The notes: generated by a model not told the origin, from the letters alone. DNA of 42,952 nucleotides from JBMOLK01 sp049325575 (GCA_049325575.1 JBMOLK010000280.1:1-42952), one strand, 5' to 3'. Shown: positions 1 to 8,216, numbered from the stretch's first letter. Numbers and translations: made by a program.

Positions 1-1
1 A

Positions 2-400
2 TGTGATCCTTCCCTAAGTGATGAAGAGGTCCAATTAATAGACAGGGTTTATTTCCCCTGGATCTGCGGACTTCATATACTGCTGGACTATTATATTGAC
101 TATTTGGAAGATATGGAAACAGACGATTTAAACTTTACATACTATTATGAGAATATGACAGTCTGCAAGGAGAGAATCATATATTTTGTGGAAAAGTCAC
201 TTAAAATGTGTTCGGATCTTCGCTATCCGCTTTTTCATTCCACAGTGGTAAAAGGGCTTCTTGCCATGTATTTGTCAGACCAAAAGGCCTTGCAAGATTA
301 TAACAGGCAAACAACCTGTAACATATTAAAAAGGGGCGGAAAGGACACAGGAACCTATTACAGGCTATGCAGGATACTAAGGTCATCAGGAATATTGTAA
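2..400 (+). CDS. ytpB: YtpB-like (DUF2600) terpene synthase, C-terminal part
   Basis: The reading frame is open from base 2, so the gene enters from outside the window and only about the last 132 residues are present. The visible part begins CDPSLSDEEVQLIDRVYFPW and continues through an acidic, tyrosine-rich helix (LLDYYIDYLED), which I recognise as the C-terminal part of the DUF2600/YtpB family. B. subtilis YtpB makes tetraprenyl-beta-curcumene from a C35 prenyl diphosphate, the first committed step of sesquarterpene synthesis. It faces a polyprenyl diphosphate synthase tail to tail with a gap of 32 bases, which fits a substrate-supply partnership (inference). No clear terminator lies between them. 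The catalytic N-terminal part cannot be inspected. Confidence 0.68.
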   Translation, partial: CDPSLSDEEVQLIDRVYFPWICGLHILLDYYIDYLEDMETDDLNFTYYYENMTVCKERIIYFVEKSLKMCSDLRYPLFHSTVVKGLLAMYLSDQKALQDYNRQTTCNILKRGGKDTGTYYRLCRILRSSGIL

Positions 401-432
401 AAAGCATACCTTGCCAAATTGACCGGGTACTA

Positions 433-1485
433 TTAATTTGCCCTCATCATAAGCATATTGGCCAGGTTATTAAGCCGATATGTGTATTCTGACTTTGGAA
501 GATTCATTAAAGACTCTATGGCCTTCTCAATATGCATTAATGCTGTCTCATAGCACCTGCTTATTATACCGGTATTCTCCAGTATTTTGGTTAATTCTTT
601 TAGAGTATGATCGGAAAAGCTTCTGCTATGAACTATCTCCTTTATAAATTCAGCATAATTTTCATCTTTTAAAAGCATTATTAGAGGTAATGTTATATTC
701 CCCTGCCGTAAATCTTCAAAATTGGGCTTTCCGGTAACCTTCGTATTTCCGCAGATATCAAGTATATCATCTATTATCTGAAAGGCAAGCCCCATATTAA
801 GTCCGTATTTTCCAATTGCATCAAGCTGATTCTCGCTGGCTCCTGATACCAGGGCCCCGGATTTGCAGCAGCATTCTAAAAATATAGCGGTTTTCCTGGA
901 AATACAACTATAGTACATATCCAAATCCGTACCGAAATTGAATTTATTGTGTGCTTGTAATATCTCGCCCTCACACATGTTTTCTATAGCCTCTACCATA
1001 AGGTCCATACTTCCTATTAACCTGTTTTTTGATAATACACCAAAGGCCTTTGCGAAAAGGTAATCGCCGCAAAGTACTGCAAAATGATTACCCCAGGAGC
1101 TGTTAATAGAGGGTTTGCTCCTTCTAAGGGATGAATTGTCTATAATATCGTCATGGACCAGTGAAGCCATGTGTATCAATTCTGAAGCAACAGCTGCATT
1201 TATCAATTCAGAGGAAACAGGCGAAAAAACCAAACCGCTGTATAAGACCAATAAGGGTCGTATCCTTTTGCCACCCGCGTTGAGAATCTGACTGCACATA
1301 TCCCGCACTACACCTTTGCTGTCTGATAGTACATTGAATAACTCAATTTCTATAACTTCAATCTCTGGAATTGCTCGAGGATCAAATTTCTCCTTTAAAA
1401 AATCTGTCTTCTTTTCATACTGTAAATTATCCAAAGCTTTATACCTCTCATAAATGCTGTAAATACTATTTAATAGTTTAACCAT
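433..1485 (-). CDS. Long-chain polyprenyl diphosphate synthase (HepT/IspB type)
   Basis: A 350-residue trans-prenyltransferase that would extend an allylic diphosphate with isopentenyl diphosphate units. Family motifs are complete: GGKRIRP at residues 71-77, the first aspartate-rich motif DDIID at 112-116, GDYLFAKAF near 140, and the second motif DDILD at 239-243. The residue five positions before the first motif is Ala107; in this family a small residue there permits chains longer than FPP, so a heptaprenyl or octaprenyl product for menaquinone or sesquarterpenes is likely (inference). The Shine-Dalgarno before the ATG is weak. It is the last gene of a minus-strand run and converges on the YtpB-like gene, a possible consumer of its product. 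Confidence 0.88.
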   Translation of the reverse strand: MVKLLNSIYSIYERYKALDNLQYEKKTDFLKEKFDPRAIPEIEVIEIELFNVLSDSKGVVRDMCSQILNAGGKRIRPLLVLYSGLVFSPVSSELINAAVASELIHMASLVHDDIIDNSSLRRSKPSINSSWGNHFAVLCGDYLFAKAFGVLSKNRLIGSMDLMVEAIENMCEGEILQAHNKFNFGTDLDMYYSCISRKTAIFLECCCKSGALVSGASENQLDAIGKYGLNMGLAFQIIDDILDICGNTKVTGKPNFEDLRQGNITLPLIMLLKDENYAEFIKEIVHSRSFSDHTLKELTKILENTGIISRCYETALMHIEKAIESLMNLPKSEYTYRLNNLANMLMMRAN

Positions 1486-1532
1486 AAAACTTTAGATTAT
1501 TTGCAGGTAACACACTTTTTACAAAGGCATTA

Positions 1533-1931
1533 TTAAACTATATATTTAAAAACTATAAACAGGATAACAGCTATCCATAAAAGTATTATTACTATCCCGG
1601 CCGCCCGGCTTTCAGGCCTGTTACCACTAAAAGCTTCTTTAGCCTCTTGCCTGCATTCTGTCATTACTTCCCCGGGAATCATATTTATCGCAAGCTTAAT
1701 ACCTAAAGGTATTAGAACAAGATCGTCCAGGTACCCTAAAACTGGTATAAAATCCGGAATCAAGTCTACGGGACTTAGTGCATAGCCCACTACAACAATA
1801 ATGAAAAGCTTTGCATACCATGGTACATCAGGCCTTTTGTAAGCCAGATATAAAGCCAGGGTTTCTGTTTTCAGTTTTTTAGCGCTTTCCTTCCATCTTC
1901 TTAAAAGGCTCTTTAACCTTTCCAAATACAT
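1533..1931 (-). CDS. DUF1232 (YkvA-type) membrane protein
   Basis: 132 residues. The core matches the DUF1232 signature: PWYAKLFIIVVVGYALSP followed by VDLIPDFIPVLGYLDDLVL, a conserved hydrophobic hairpin with a P-D-IPD pattern. A second hydrophobic segment (about residues 111-131) ends the protein, so it is membrane associated; the first 40 residues are basic and helical. The ATG follows AAGGCAGGTAA. No biochemical role is established for the family. It lies between the 66-aa gene and the prenyl synthase on the same strand, but with gaps of about 50 bases I cannot tell whether the three share a transcript. Confidence 0.82.
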   Translation of the reverse strand: MYLERLKSLLRRWKESAKKLKTETLALYLAYKRPDVPWYAKLFIIVVVGYALSPVDLIPDFIPVLGYLDDLVLIPLGIKLAINMIPGEVMTECRQEAKEAFSGNRPESRAAGIVIILLWIAVILFIVFKYIV

Positions 1932-1984
1932 TTACCTGCCTTAAAATTCACAATTTGCAGCCCTGACTACAAGCAGCTCCGGTT

Positions 1985-2185
1985 CTATACATCATTATAT
2001 CTGTCAATTTCCGGTCTTCCCCTTAAGTCGTCATATATCCTGCCTATAACAGCATATTCTTCAAACCTTCTGTTGGCATCGTCAAGGAGAAAATCCTCTA
2101 TATCTCCCACACTTGTTATTCTTATGGGGTAATCGGTAACTTCAAGAAGCTCATTTATCTTACTAAATGCCTGTTTTTCGTCCAT
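1985..2185 (-). CDS. Small hypothetical acidic protein
   Basis: 66 residues with no membrane segment or signal peptide and no family I recognise. The protein is acidic, with a helical N-terminus (KQAFSKINELLEV) and an Asp-rich centre (DIEDFLLDDANRRFEEY). The ATG is preceded by AAAGGAGA at good spacing, which is the main reason to believe it is a real gene. It sits between the SleB-like hydrolase upstream and the DUF1232 gene downstream, all minus strand. Confidence 0.6.
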   Translation of the reverse strand: MDEKQAFSKINELLEVTDYPIRITSVGDIEDFLLDDANRRFEEYAVIGRIYDDLRGRPEIDRYNDV

Positions 2186-2264
2186 AGTAATCTCCTTTAA
2201 AACATTATATATTAATTATTTGTTTAGAAAGGAGTTTTAATACCTTCCAGTCCATTTATATTTC

Positions 2265-3107
2265 TTAATAGTAGAAGTACTCACCGTCTATTTTTTTATA
2301 AAAATCCTTGCTTTTGTTTTTAAAAGGAACATTGTTAAAATACAGGCATTTATCAATATTGTTGATACCCTCCAAAGCCATTTTTGCAGCTATAACACAC
2401 TCTGGGTGCGGCACCATCTCACTAAAGCCCTCTCTATGGGCCGGAGGAAATTGGACACAATACTCTTTATCAAATATTACATCACGTACTGTATCAGGAA
2501 ACTCTGGACTCTTTACTCTGTTTAAAACTACATTTGCAATTGCAACCTTTGTATCAATAGACTGTCCACCGCCTTCAACATTGATTATCCTGGCAAGCCA
2601 TATTAAATCTTCATCGGTATAGGGTCTATTGTAAATATAGGCTTCGGGTATTATGGCGCCTTCTTTATTAATTAATACGGTATATGTTAGATTATCCCAT
2701 TTTACATTGCAATCAAGGTTTTCAGAAACAAATCTTAAAGGTACCATGGTACGACCATTTGATATTTCGGCTGCAGCATCCATCATCTGTTTCTCTCCAT
2801 TTACCATAACCTCTTTACTGCCAACAGTTAACTCTATGTATTTAGTCCTTCCGTATATTATAACCTTCTTTTCCTCATCTACCCAGTCAACTGTGGCATC
2901 TAATGCTTCTGCAACAAAGCGTACCGAAACATATGTTCTATTGTCTTTTATAAATGGCGAGACATCAGTTTTAATATAGTTACCGTTCATTTTAACTGTT
3001 ATGAATATTTGCCTGGAGAGTGCACTTACATTAGAGTACATAATAAAATTCAAGCAAGACAAAACACACAAACTTACAATCAACTTAATCATTTTTTTGC
3101 TCTTCAT
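2265..3107 (-). CDS. SleB-like cell wall hydrolase with copper-amine-oxidase N-terminal stalk domain
   Basis: About 280 residues. The N-terminus is basic then hydrophobic (MKSKKMIKLIVSLCVLSCL), a signal peptide or anchor. Residues about 30-150 form a Cu-amine-oxidase-N1-type domain with VSVRFVAEALDATVDW and VPLRFVSENLDCNVKW repeats, common in exported clostridial enzymes and not itself catalytic. The last 120 residues are a Hydrolase_2/SleB-type domain (LARIINVEGGGQ, then AIANVVLNRV), the fold of spore-cortex lytic transglycosylases; the Glu of VEGGG is the expected catalytic acid. The open frame extends to a GTG at 3125, but the ATG at 3107 sits after a G-rich Shine-Dalgarno-like stretch and begins the signal peptide. 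A role in spore or wall peptidoglycan turnover is inferred. Confidence 0.84.
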   Translation of the reverse strand: MKSKKMIKLIVSLCVLSCLNFIMYSNVSALSRQIFITVKMNGNYIKTDVSPFIKDNRTYVSVRFVAEALDATVDWVDEEKKVIIYGRTKYIELTVGSKEVMVNGEKQMMDAAAEISNGRTMVPLRFVSENLDCNVKWDNLTYTVLINKEGAIIPEAYIYNRPYTDEDLIWLARIINVEGGGQSIDTKVAIANVVLNRVKSPEFPDTVRDVIFDKEYCVQFPPAHREGFSEMVPHPECVIAAKMALEGINNIDKCLYFNNVPFKNKSKDFYKKIDGEYFYY

Positions 3108-3264
3108 ATGTATACCCCGCTCCACATTATTTTATATTGACAACACATTAATATTATCATAAATTTCCGGGTTATTGTAAATAAAAATATGGCCCAGTAT
3201 ATATTGGCAATAGTCTATCAATGACAGACCTAGAAGTCTTTCTAACAACCAAGAGGCCTTTGAA

Positions 3265-3308
3265 TACAAAAAACAGGCAGTAATTTCTCATACTGTCTGT
3301 TTTTTGTA
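3265..3308. terminator. Bidirectional intrinsic terminator after the OFA transporter
   Basis: ACAAAAAACAGGCAGTA pairs with TACTGTCTGTTTTTTGT across an 8-base loop with one mismatch, giving U-runs on both strands. It lies 12 bases past the stop of the minus-strand transporter gene and upstream of the SleB-like gene, so it ends the former transcript and insulates the latter. Confidence 0.85.
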
Positions 3309-3319
3309 TACTCTATACT

Positions 3320-4555
3320 TTAATTTTGCAAGCTTTTCTTTACACCCGGTGCTTTAAGGAAGAAAATCAATACAGCGCCGACAAAAGAGGCAATGGACGC
3401 AATCATAAAAGATGCTCCAAATCCGCCGGTCTGGTCTTTTAAGTAGCCTGCTATATATGACGATGCTACAGCTGAAACACCAAACCCCAGCAGCACCACT
3501 CCATAGTTCATACCCATACTCTTAAGTCCCCAGAAGTCGGCAGTCAGAGCCGGGAAAACTCCCAGATATCCTCCATACATAAAGGCAATGACTGCTATGA
3601 GACCTAATATAGTATACTCCCGTGCATTGGCTAAAAACAGCATACTTATACCGGCTATAATGAGCAGACACAGGATAGTGTTTTTTCTTCCGAGCTTATC
3701 GGATGCTGCTCCCCAAAACAAACGACCAAAGGAGTTGAATAATGAAATAATCATAACCCCGCTGGTAGCCGCAGCATCAGAAAGACCTCCCTGAATACCC
3801 AGCACCTTGGCAAAGGGAATAACCATCAGGCCGGCTGCAGTAGCCAGCAGTAAGGTTATAGTTACCATATAAAACTGTGGAGTACGAAGCATTTCTCCAG
3901 TTGTATAGCTCTGTGCCGCAGCTTTAGCAGTGACAGCCGGTGGATTCCATCCTGCAGGTTTATAACCCACTGGAGGATTCTTGATAAACTGGGCTCCAAC
4001 TACACAAACCACAGCAAAAATAACTGCAAACCAGACAAAGGTTTCAAGGACTCCGCGAGTAGAAATCAGATTACGTGCAAAAGGAGTAAATATAACTCCT
4101 CCAAATCCTAAAGCCGACACAATAAGTCCTGTTATAAGACCTCTTCTGTCCGGGAACCACTTTTGACAGCAGGCGATAATTGTGGTATATGTGGTACCCA
4201 TACCAAAGCCGCCTATTACTCCATAGGTTATCCATAACCACCAGGGACGGTCAGCCGTCGTAAAGTAAGCCAGGAAAACACCTATTCCAAGAATAATACC
4301 ACCACCGATAATAACGGGTCTGGGACTTAGTTTATCCTGGATCATTCCTCCGATGGTGCTTCCAAGTACAAAAATACCCAGTACCAGGGAGAAAGTTAAT
4401 GCGGCTGTGGCTTGTGACCAGTTAAAAAGCTTAACTACAGCCGGTTGAAATACCCCCCAGATGTAAACGGTACCAAGACACAGTTGGATAGCAATACCCG
4501 CTATGACAGGTATCCAACGGTTGACGATCTTCTCTTCCATACCTGCTTGCTTCAA
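3320..4555 (-). CDS. MFS transporter, oxalate:formate antiporter (OFA) family
   Basis: About 411 residues with 12 predicted membrane helices, the usual length for a major-facilitator protein. The N-terminal helix (IPVIAGIAIQLCLGTVYIWG) and following VFQPAVVKLFNWS are typical of the OFA family, which includes oxalate:formate antiporters and monocarboxylate (lactate/formate) carriers. The loop between helices 2 and 3 carries the MFS basic motif region (GGMIQDKLSPRPVI), and DKLGRKN is the equivalent in the second half. The open frame begins at an ATG at 4576, but AAAGGAGTG lies inside that extension six bases before a TTG at 4555, so TTG is the likely start. Substrate cannot be read from sequence. 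The leader upstream folds into three hairpins; a terminator follows the gene. Confidence 0.86.
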   Translation of the reverse strand: MKQAGMEEKIVNRWIPVIAGIAIQLCLGTVYIWGVFQPAVVKLFNWSQATAALTFSLVLGIFVLGSTIGGMIQDKLSPRPVIIGGGIILGIGVFLAYFTTADRPWWLWITYGVIGGFGMGTTYTTIIACCQKWFPDRRGLITGLIVSALGFGGVIFTPFARNLISTRGVLETFVWFAVIFAVVCVVGAQFIKNPPVGYKPAGWNPPAVTAKAAAQSYTTGEMLRTPQFYMVTITLLLATAAGLMVIPFAKVLGIQGGLSDAAATSGVMIISLFNSFGRLFWGAASDKLGRKNTILCLLIIAGISMLFLANAREYTILGLIAVIAFMYGGYLGVFPALTADFWGLKSMGMNYGVVLLGFGVSAVASSYIAGYLKDQTGGFGASFMIASIASFVGAVLIFFLKAPGVKKSLQN

Positions 4556-4603
4556 TGAAATCACTCCTTTAAACATATTAAACCTGTCGCAATACTATGT
4601 TTG

Positions 4604-4672
4604 AGGCGTGATTGTCACCCTGCCCCACAACATCCCGTGGGCTTTTTCGTATCAGACTTTGATACGGTTTCC
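4604..4672 (-). promoter_or_regulatory. Structured 5' leader of the OFA transporter (candidate riboswitch)
   Basis: Read on the minus strand, the leader has three successive hairpins: CGTATC/GATACG with a 7-base loop, CCCAC/GTGGG enclosing GGGATGTT, and AGGGTGA/TCACGCCT enclosing CAA. They are joined by short linkers and end about 50 bases before the TTG start. Density of pairing and G/C richness stand out against the AT-rich surroundings. I cannot match it securely to a named riboswitch class. Structured element: seen; ligand-sensing role: inference. Confidence 0.45.
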
Positions 4673-4828
4673 ACCTTTTTTACGAAAATTAATTAAATAA
4701 TACAGGAATAATTTTGTAAATACAATAAGGGGATATAAATAAAAGCATAAAACCGTAAAAAAATTAACAAAGTGGACATAAAATGATAATTTTCAACTGA
4801 GAAAATTACCTTATACTTCCTTAATTCA

Positions 4829-4857
4829 GTATCATTAATGCATGCGTCAACATAATA
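4829..4857 (+). promoter_or_regulatory. Possible forespore-type promoter before the 128-aa gene
   Basis: GTATC, then 17 bases, then CATAATA resembles a sigmaF/sigmaG promoter (GHATR-N17-CATnnTA), 34 bases before the start codon at 4892. One base of the -35 departs from consensus. In AT-rich DNA such matches arise by chance, so this is a weak call. Confidence 0.28.
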
Positions 4858-4891
4858 TATATTAGAAGCAGCCATACAAAGGAGTGATTTT

Positions 4892-5278
4892 ATGTGTGCA
4901 AAATTCTATCCTAATTATCTCTTAAGCGATAATAGTGGAATGAGGGATCTTGGAAACATTGGCGGTACGCGGACGGGGGTAAGCTGCGGTTCTTCAGAAT
5001 CCGGTTTTTGTAATGAAAGTTTAAGCGTCCCGGGTATTGAAACCCGTAATAATGGTGAGATCATCTCTCTTACAGATAATGCAGCTGATAAAATTGAAAA
5101 GGATGATTTAACTGAAAATCCTGATTCTCATCTTAAGAATAAAGATGAAAGAGAAGAGCAGTCCCACAAGAAGGCCGGGTTTAACTGGATGCCGTTTGGA
5201 GGCTGCTCCAGCCTTGCGGGATATGGCTTTAGCGGATCAGCTTCTTTTGCGAGCGGCCTTAAGCAGCCGCCTTTGTAA
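4892..5278 (+). CDS. Hypothetical 128-aa low-complexity hydrophilic protein
   Basis: The ATG follows AAAGGAGTGATTTT, an excellent Shine-Dalgarno, and the gene ends just before an intrinsic terminator, so it is very probably expressed as a single-gene unit. The product has no membrane segment. Its middle third is charged (DLTENPDSHLKNKDEREEQS) and both ends are rich in Gly, Ser and Cys (four Cys, for example GVSCGSSESGFC and FGGCSSLAGYGF). I do not recognise a family. Composition and a weak forespore-type promoter upstream are compatible with a spore or coat-associated protein, but that is speculation. Confidence 0.65.
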   Translation: MCAKFYPNYLLSDNSGMRDLGNIGGTRTGVSCGSSESGFCNESLSVPGIETRNNGEIISLTDNAADKIEKDDLTENPDSHLKNKDEREEQSHKKAGFNWMPFGGCSSLAGYGFSGSASFASGLKQPPL

Positions 5279-5288
5279 TTAAACATAG

Positions 5289-5318
5289 AAAAAGGAGGCT
5301 TATACAAACCTCCTTTTC
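5289..5318. terminator. Intrinsic terminator
   Basis: AAAAGGAGG pairs perfectly with CCTCCTTTT across a 10-base loop, 11 bases after the stop of the 128-aa gene. Flanking A and T runs would let it work for the plus-strand gene and also for the minus-strand gene ending at 5399. Confidence 0.75.
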
Positions 5319-5398
5319 CAAACCAACCAGTTTAAAATTCCTTTTCAAGAAATAAGTTTTGCTTTTCCGTATCGACAACTGCTCTACAAGTATTGAAG

Positions 5399-5752
5399 TT
5401 ATTCGTTTTTTGCCAAAAATTCAGAGCTTCTCTCAACACAGCCCACGCATGATAGCTTTTTTGCCGACTTAATTTCTATACACTTTACTGCTCCGGCATG
5501 TTCAATAAAATATTGCTCAAATTCACTAACCCTACCAGCCATAATTCCCTTTTCCATGATATATTTTACGGCATAATAAGCACCGCAAACTCCCTCCGGG
5601 GCCCTACCTCCGCCATAAGCATCAAAAGACCCTACAATATCCTCGTCCAGATTATATTTCTCCTTAAACGCACATATTACCGCCTGTGCACAATTAAGCC
5701 TCTTACATCCTTCTTTACCAAGATAATAGTTTCTTGCTGTGTTTACAAGCAT
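5399..5752 (-). CDS. C_GCAxxG_C_C family small redox-type protein
   Basis: About 117 residues. Cysteines follow the family pattern: KRLNCAQAV near the start, APEGVCGAYYAV in the middle and KLSCVGCVE near the end, together with GSFDAYGGGRAPEG. Members are presumed metal- or disulfide-linked redox proteins of anaerobes with no established reaction. The longest frame starts at an ATG at 5764, but GGAGG lies inside that extension and serves the ATG at 5752, which I take as the start. It appears to be a single gene; 5' flanking sequence shows no strong promoter. Confidence 0.85.
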   Translation of the reverse strand: MLVNTARNYYLGKEGCKRLNCAQAVICAFKEKYNLDEDIVGSFDAYGGGRAPEGVCGAYYAVKYIMEKGIMAGRVSEFEQYFIEHAGAVKCIEIKSAKKLSCVGCVERSSEFLAKNE

Positions 5753-5858
5753 TTTTACCTCCATTTAATGTCTTGATAATTAGTTTTATATATAACAAAT
5801 TCATGTATAACAAATTCATTTTATATAATAACATTCCAATCCCATCAAATTCAAGCCG

Positions 5859-6986
5859 CTATTTTCTGTTATACCCTTTATATCCATATGGCTGAAGCTT
5901 CTCACACCACTTTTCCTCCAGCTTCTTTAGCTCCTCCTTTTTGTCAAAAAAACCATCTTCCTTTTCATCCAGTACTTCCAATACCTCGAATACAAAAGCC
6001 TTCTCACCGTACTTATTCCACTCCTCCTGGAGTTGTTTGTTTTTATGTCCTCCCATGGAAAGCTCAAAACGCTTACCGTTAATGGTTTTTAAATCCGGGG
6101 TAGCTGCTACCAGAATCTTTTGATTCTCTGTATTCCTGATCTGATAAACTCCTGCTTCCTTTTTCATTTCCTTATACTGCTGTTTTAATTCTTTCTTTCG
6201 ATCCACACTCTCTACCTCCGTTTCCGGGGAATCGCCTTTTACCCAGTACTTACTGCAGTCTGGCGTTCTATCCAGGAAGCCATACTCAATCAAATACCGT
6301 CTAATTGTAGCAAAATCCTCATATATGCTTTTTATTATTTCGTTCACTTCTTTCTCACTATATATGCGGTTCGTTTCAAACCTCTTTACTATATGCCTTA
6401 GTACAACTATTTTACTCTTTTCCTTCATGCTAAAGGTTTTAAGTGGCCCACCAAACCCCTTGGGAAAGTATTTTCTTAATATCTCCTCGTATTCATCCAT
6501 AGTGACATTATATCGGTCATCCACCATCCTGGCCGTCTTGTGCGGCGGAATCAAACCGGTTGATTTTTTATCTCTTTCCTTAAATAGTTCCATCAATACT
6601 ATAAACACCTTTGCCTGCCGCTCTTTTTCCTTTAGGACAAAACGATGATTCCTTATAGTAGAGCTGCTTCCAATCCCAAGCTCCTTTTGAACCTCTGCAT
6701 CGCTTTTACCCTCATAAAAAAGCCTCATCATCCTGCTTTGATGGTCTGAAAGTCCCGTGGTTTTCTTATCTTGATCTATCAAATACTCAAATACCGATTG
6801 ATGAGCCTTTTTAATATGAATTTTCATATGTTTTTTTGCATCACAAAAAAACTCTTCATGCTGATATATAATGCCTTTTTCAACTTTTTCACCGCAAAGC
6901 AGGCACTCATAATACTCCGGTCCCTCAATATACCCTTTTTTCATATCCTCAATTGATGAATTATGCAGCATTTCAATATCGTTCAT
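5859..6986 (-). CDS. HTH / DUF2087 regulator with GIY-YIG-like C-terminal domain
   Basis: 375 residues in four parts. Residues 26-62 form a zinc-finger-like stretch (C28-x2-C31, later C48, H57-x4-H62). Residues about 77-125 are a LuxR/sigma-like helix-turn-helix (GLSDHQSRMMRLFYEGKSDA, then IGSSSTIRNHR). Residues about 165-250 match DUF2087 (VVLRHIVKRFETNRIYSEKE, DFATIRRYLIEYGFLDR). Residues about 280-375 begin AGVYQIRN and resemble a GIY-YIG nuclease-type domain, although the catalytic residues are not obviously all kept (KILVAATPDLKTING follows instead of the usual YIGS). The ATG at 6986 has GAGAGG nine bases upstream; an overlapping ATG at 6990 is out of frame. It is a single gene with its own promoter. 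DNA-binding regulator: likely; nuclease activity: doubtful. Confidence 0.8.
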   Translation of the reverse strand: MNDIEMLHNSSIEDMKKGYIEGPEYYECLLCGEKVEKGIIYQHEEFFCDAKKHMKIHIKKAHQSVFEYLIDQDKKTTGLSDHQSRMMRLFYEGKSDAEVQKELGIGSSSTIRNHRFVLKEKERQAKVFIVLMELFKERDKKSTGLIPPHKTARMVDDRYNVTMDEYEEILRKYFPKGFGGPLKTFSMKEKSKIVVLRHIVKRFETNRIYSEKEVNEIIKSIYEDFATIRRYLIEYGFLDRTPDCSKYWVKGDSPETEVESVDRKKELKQQYKEMKKEAGVYQIRNTENQKILVAATPDLKTINGKRFELSMGGHKNKQLQEEWNKYGEKAFVFEVLEVLDEKEDGFFDKKEELKKLEEKWCEKLQPYGYKGYNRK

Positions 6987-7056
6987 TCATAAACACCTCT
7001 CTATTTAGTTTGATAATTTCTAAACATATTGATTATTTGTCTGTTATTGTATAAAC

Positions 7057-7085
7057 ATTTTATTGTTTTGTTTGTTTTTTGTCAA
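7057..7085 (-). promoter_or_regulatory. SigmaA-type promoter of the DUF2087 gene
   Basis: On the minus strand TTGACA, 17 bases, TAAAAT, about 70 bases before the ATG at 6986. It lies directly after the terminator of the M42 operon. The leader contains an imperfect dyad (TTTAG...CTAAA) that could be an operator. Confidence 0.72.
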
Positions 7086-7100
7086 GTATATTTATCAGGC

Positions 7101-7141
7101 AAAATTAAAACCGGGAAGTCATATAATTAGACCACCCGGTT
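7101..7141 (-). terminator. Terminator of the M42 peptidase operon
   Basis: On the minus strand AACCGGG pairs with CCCGGTT across a 19-base loop and is followed by TTTTAATTTT. It is about 40 bases past the stop of the last peptidase gene. Confidence 0.75.
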
Positions 7142-7180
7142 ATAAAGCCCTTAATTCATTTCAACTATGCACTTAATCAT

Positions 7181-8161
7181 TTACTGCCTTATAGACTCTA
7201 TTAACAGTTTGACTGCATTCTCAATATCAGATAAACTTGCTGCCTCTACAGGACTATGAAGGTACCTGCAGGGAATGGATATTGCACCCGATGGAATACC
7301 TCCCGCAGTAATATGGATTGCCCCCGGATCACTTCCGCCTACTTCAAGTACCTCAAACTGGTGAGGTATGTTTATTCTCTTTGCTGACTCTTCTAAAAGC
7401 TTTTTTATTAAAGGATGGCAAAGAATTGACCTGTCTTTTATCTTTATGGCAGGACCTGCACCGCACTTTACCTCCATAGGGTGGGACTCGGGTGTGTCCC
7501 CTGTTAGTGTCACATCAACAGCAATCGCAAGATCGGGTTTTATTTGATATGCAGCAGTTTTGGCACCTCTTAACCCAAGCTCCTCCTGGACTGTAAAAAC
7601 AAAATATATTTCATTTTCGGTCTTTGGCATATCCTTTATAGCCTGTACAAGAACCGCACAGCCACTCCTGTCATCAAGAGCTTTTGAAATAATCATATCC
7701 CCCTGCTTCACTGCATCCCCAGCAAAGCATGCTACATCCCCTATTTTAACCAGCTTTTGAGCTTCCTCTTTACTATTTGCTCCTATATCTATATACATCT
7801 TTGACAGCTTGAGATTCTTCATATCCTCAAGCTTCTCTTCATAAAATACAACTCCAACAGTCCCGTTTCTAAATCTAACCTTTTGACCTACCGAATTAAA
7901 CTGCGATACCCCCCCAATATTTGAAAACCTTATAAATCCCTTATCATCTATATATGTAGCCATTACCCCTATTTCATCCATATGGGCTGCAACCATAATT
8001 TTCTTTCCTTTTCCCTTTTTAACTGCAATAAGGTTGCCTAATGTATCAACACTTATTTCATCAACCTTGCCCTTTATTTCCTCTTTTATAACTTCCCTTA
8101 TTTCCTCCTCGTTTCCGGATACCCCAAAGCTTCCTGAAAGTTTTTTAATCAAGTCAAACAT
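7181..8161 (-). CDS. M42 family metalloaminopeptidase, paralogue 1
   Basis: 326 residues. All M42 active-site motifs are present: AHMDEIG (first metal His), ALDDRSG (bridging Asp), QEELGLRGA (Glu pair: base and ligand), IAVDVTLTGDTP (ligand Asp) and RYLHSP (last His), plus GGSDPGA. Such enzymes are cytosolic di-metal aminopeptidases that usually form 12-mer tetrahedral shells and finish digestion of peptides from the proteasome-like or Clp machinery. The ATG follows GGAGGAG. It is the third and last gene of a tandem of three paralogues, 55 bases after paralogue 2, and is followed by a terminator. Confidence 0.9.
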   Translation of the reverse strand: MFDLIKKLSGSFGVSGNEEEIREVIKEEIKGKVDEISVDTLGNLIAVKKGKGKKIMVAAHMDEIGVMATYIDDKGFIRFSNIGGVSQFNSVGQKVRFRNGTVGVVFYEEKLEDMKNLKLSKMYIDIGANSKEEAQKLVKIGDVACFAGDAVKQGDMIISKALDDRSGCAVLVQAIKDMPKTENEIYFVFTVQEELGLRGAKTAAYQIKPDLAIAVDVTLTGDTPESHPMEVKCGAGPAIKIKDRSILCHPLIKKLLEESAKRINIPHQFEVLEVGGSDPGAIHITAGGIPSGAISIPCRYLHSPVEAASLSDIENAVKLLIESIRQ

Positions 8162-8216
8162 ATATTACTCCTCCAATTTTAGCTGCTATAGTTTAAACCA
8201 TACGATTTCTACCTCT

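Noticed and set aside
4604..4672. Naming the OFA leader as a THF, ZTP, fluoride or Mo-cofactor riboswitch
   Set aside because: None of the consensus motifs I remember for these classes fit convincingly, so it is left unnamed.
4693..4875. Minus-strand 60-codon frame upstream of the 128-aa gene
   Set aside because: No ribosome site on that strand, and it overlaps the leader and promoter region of the plus-strand gene.
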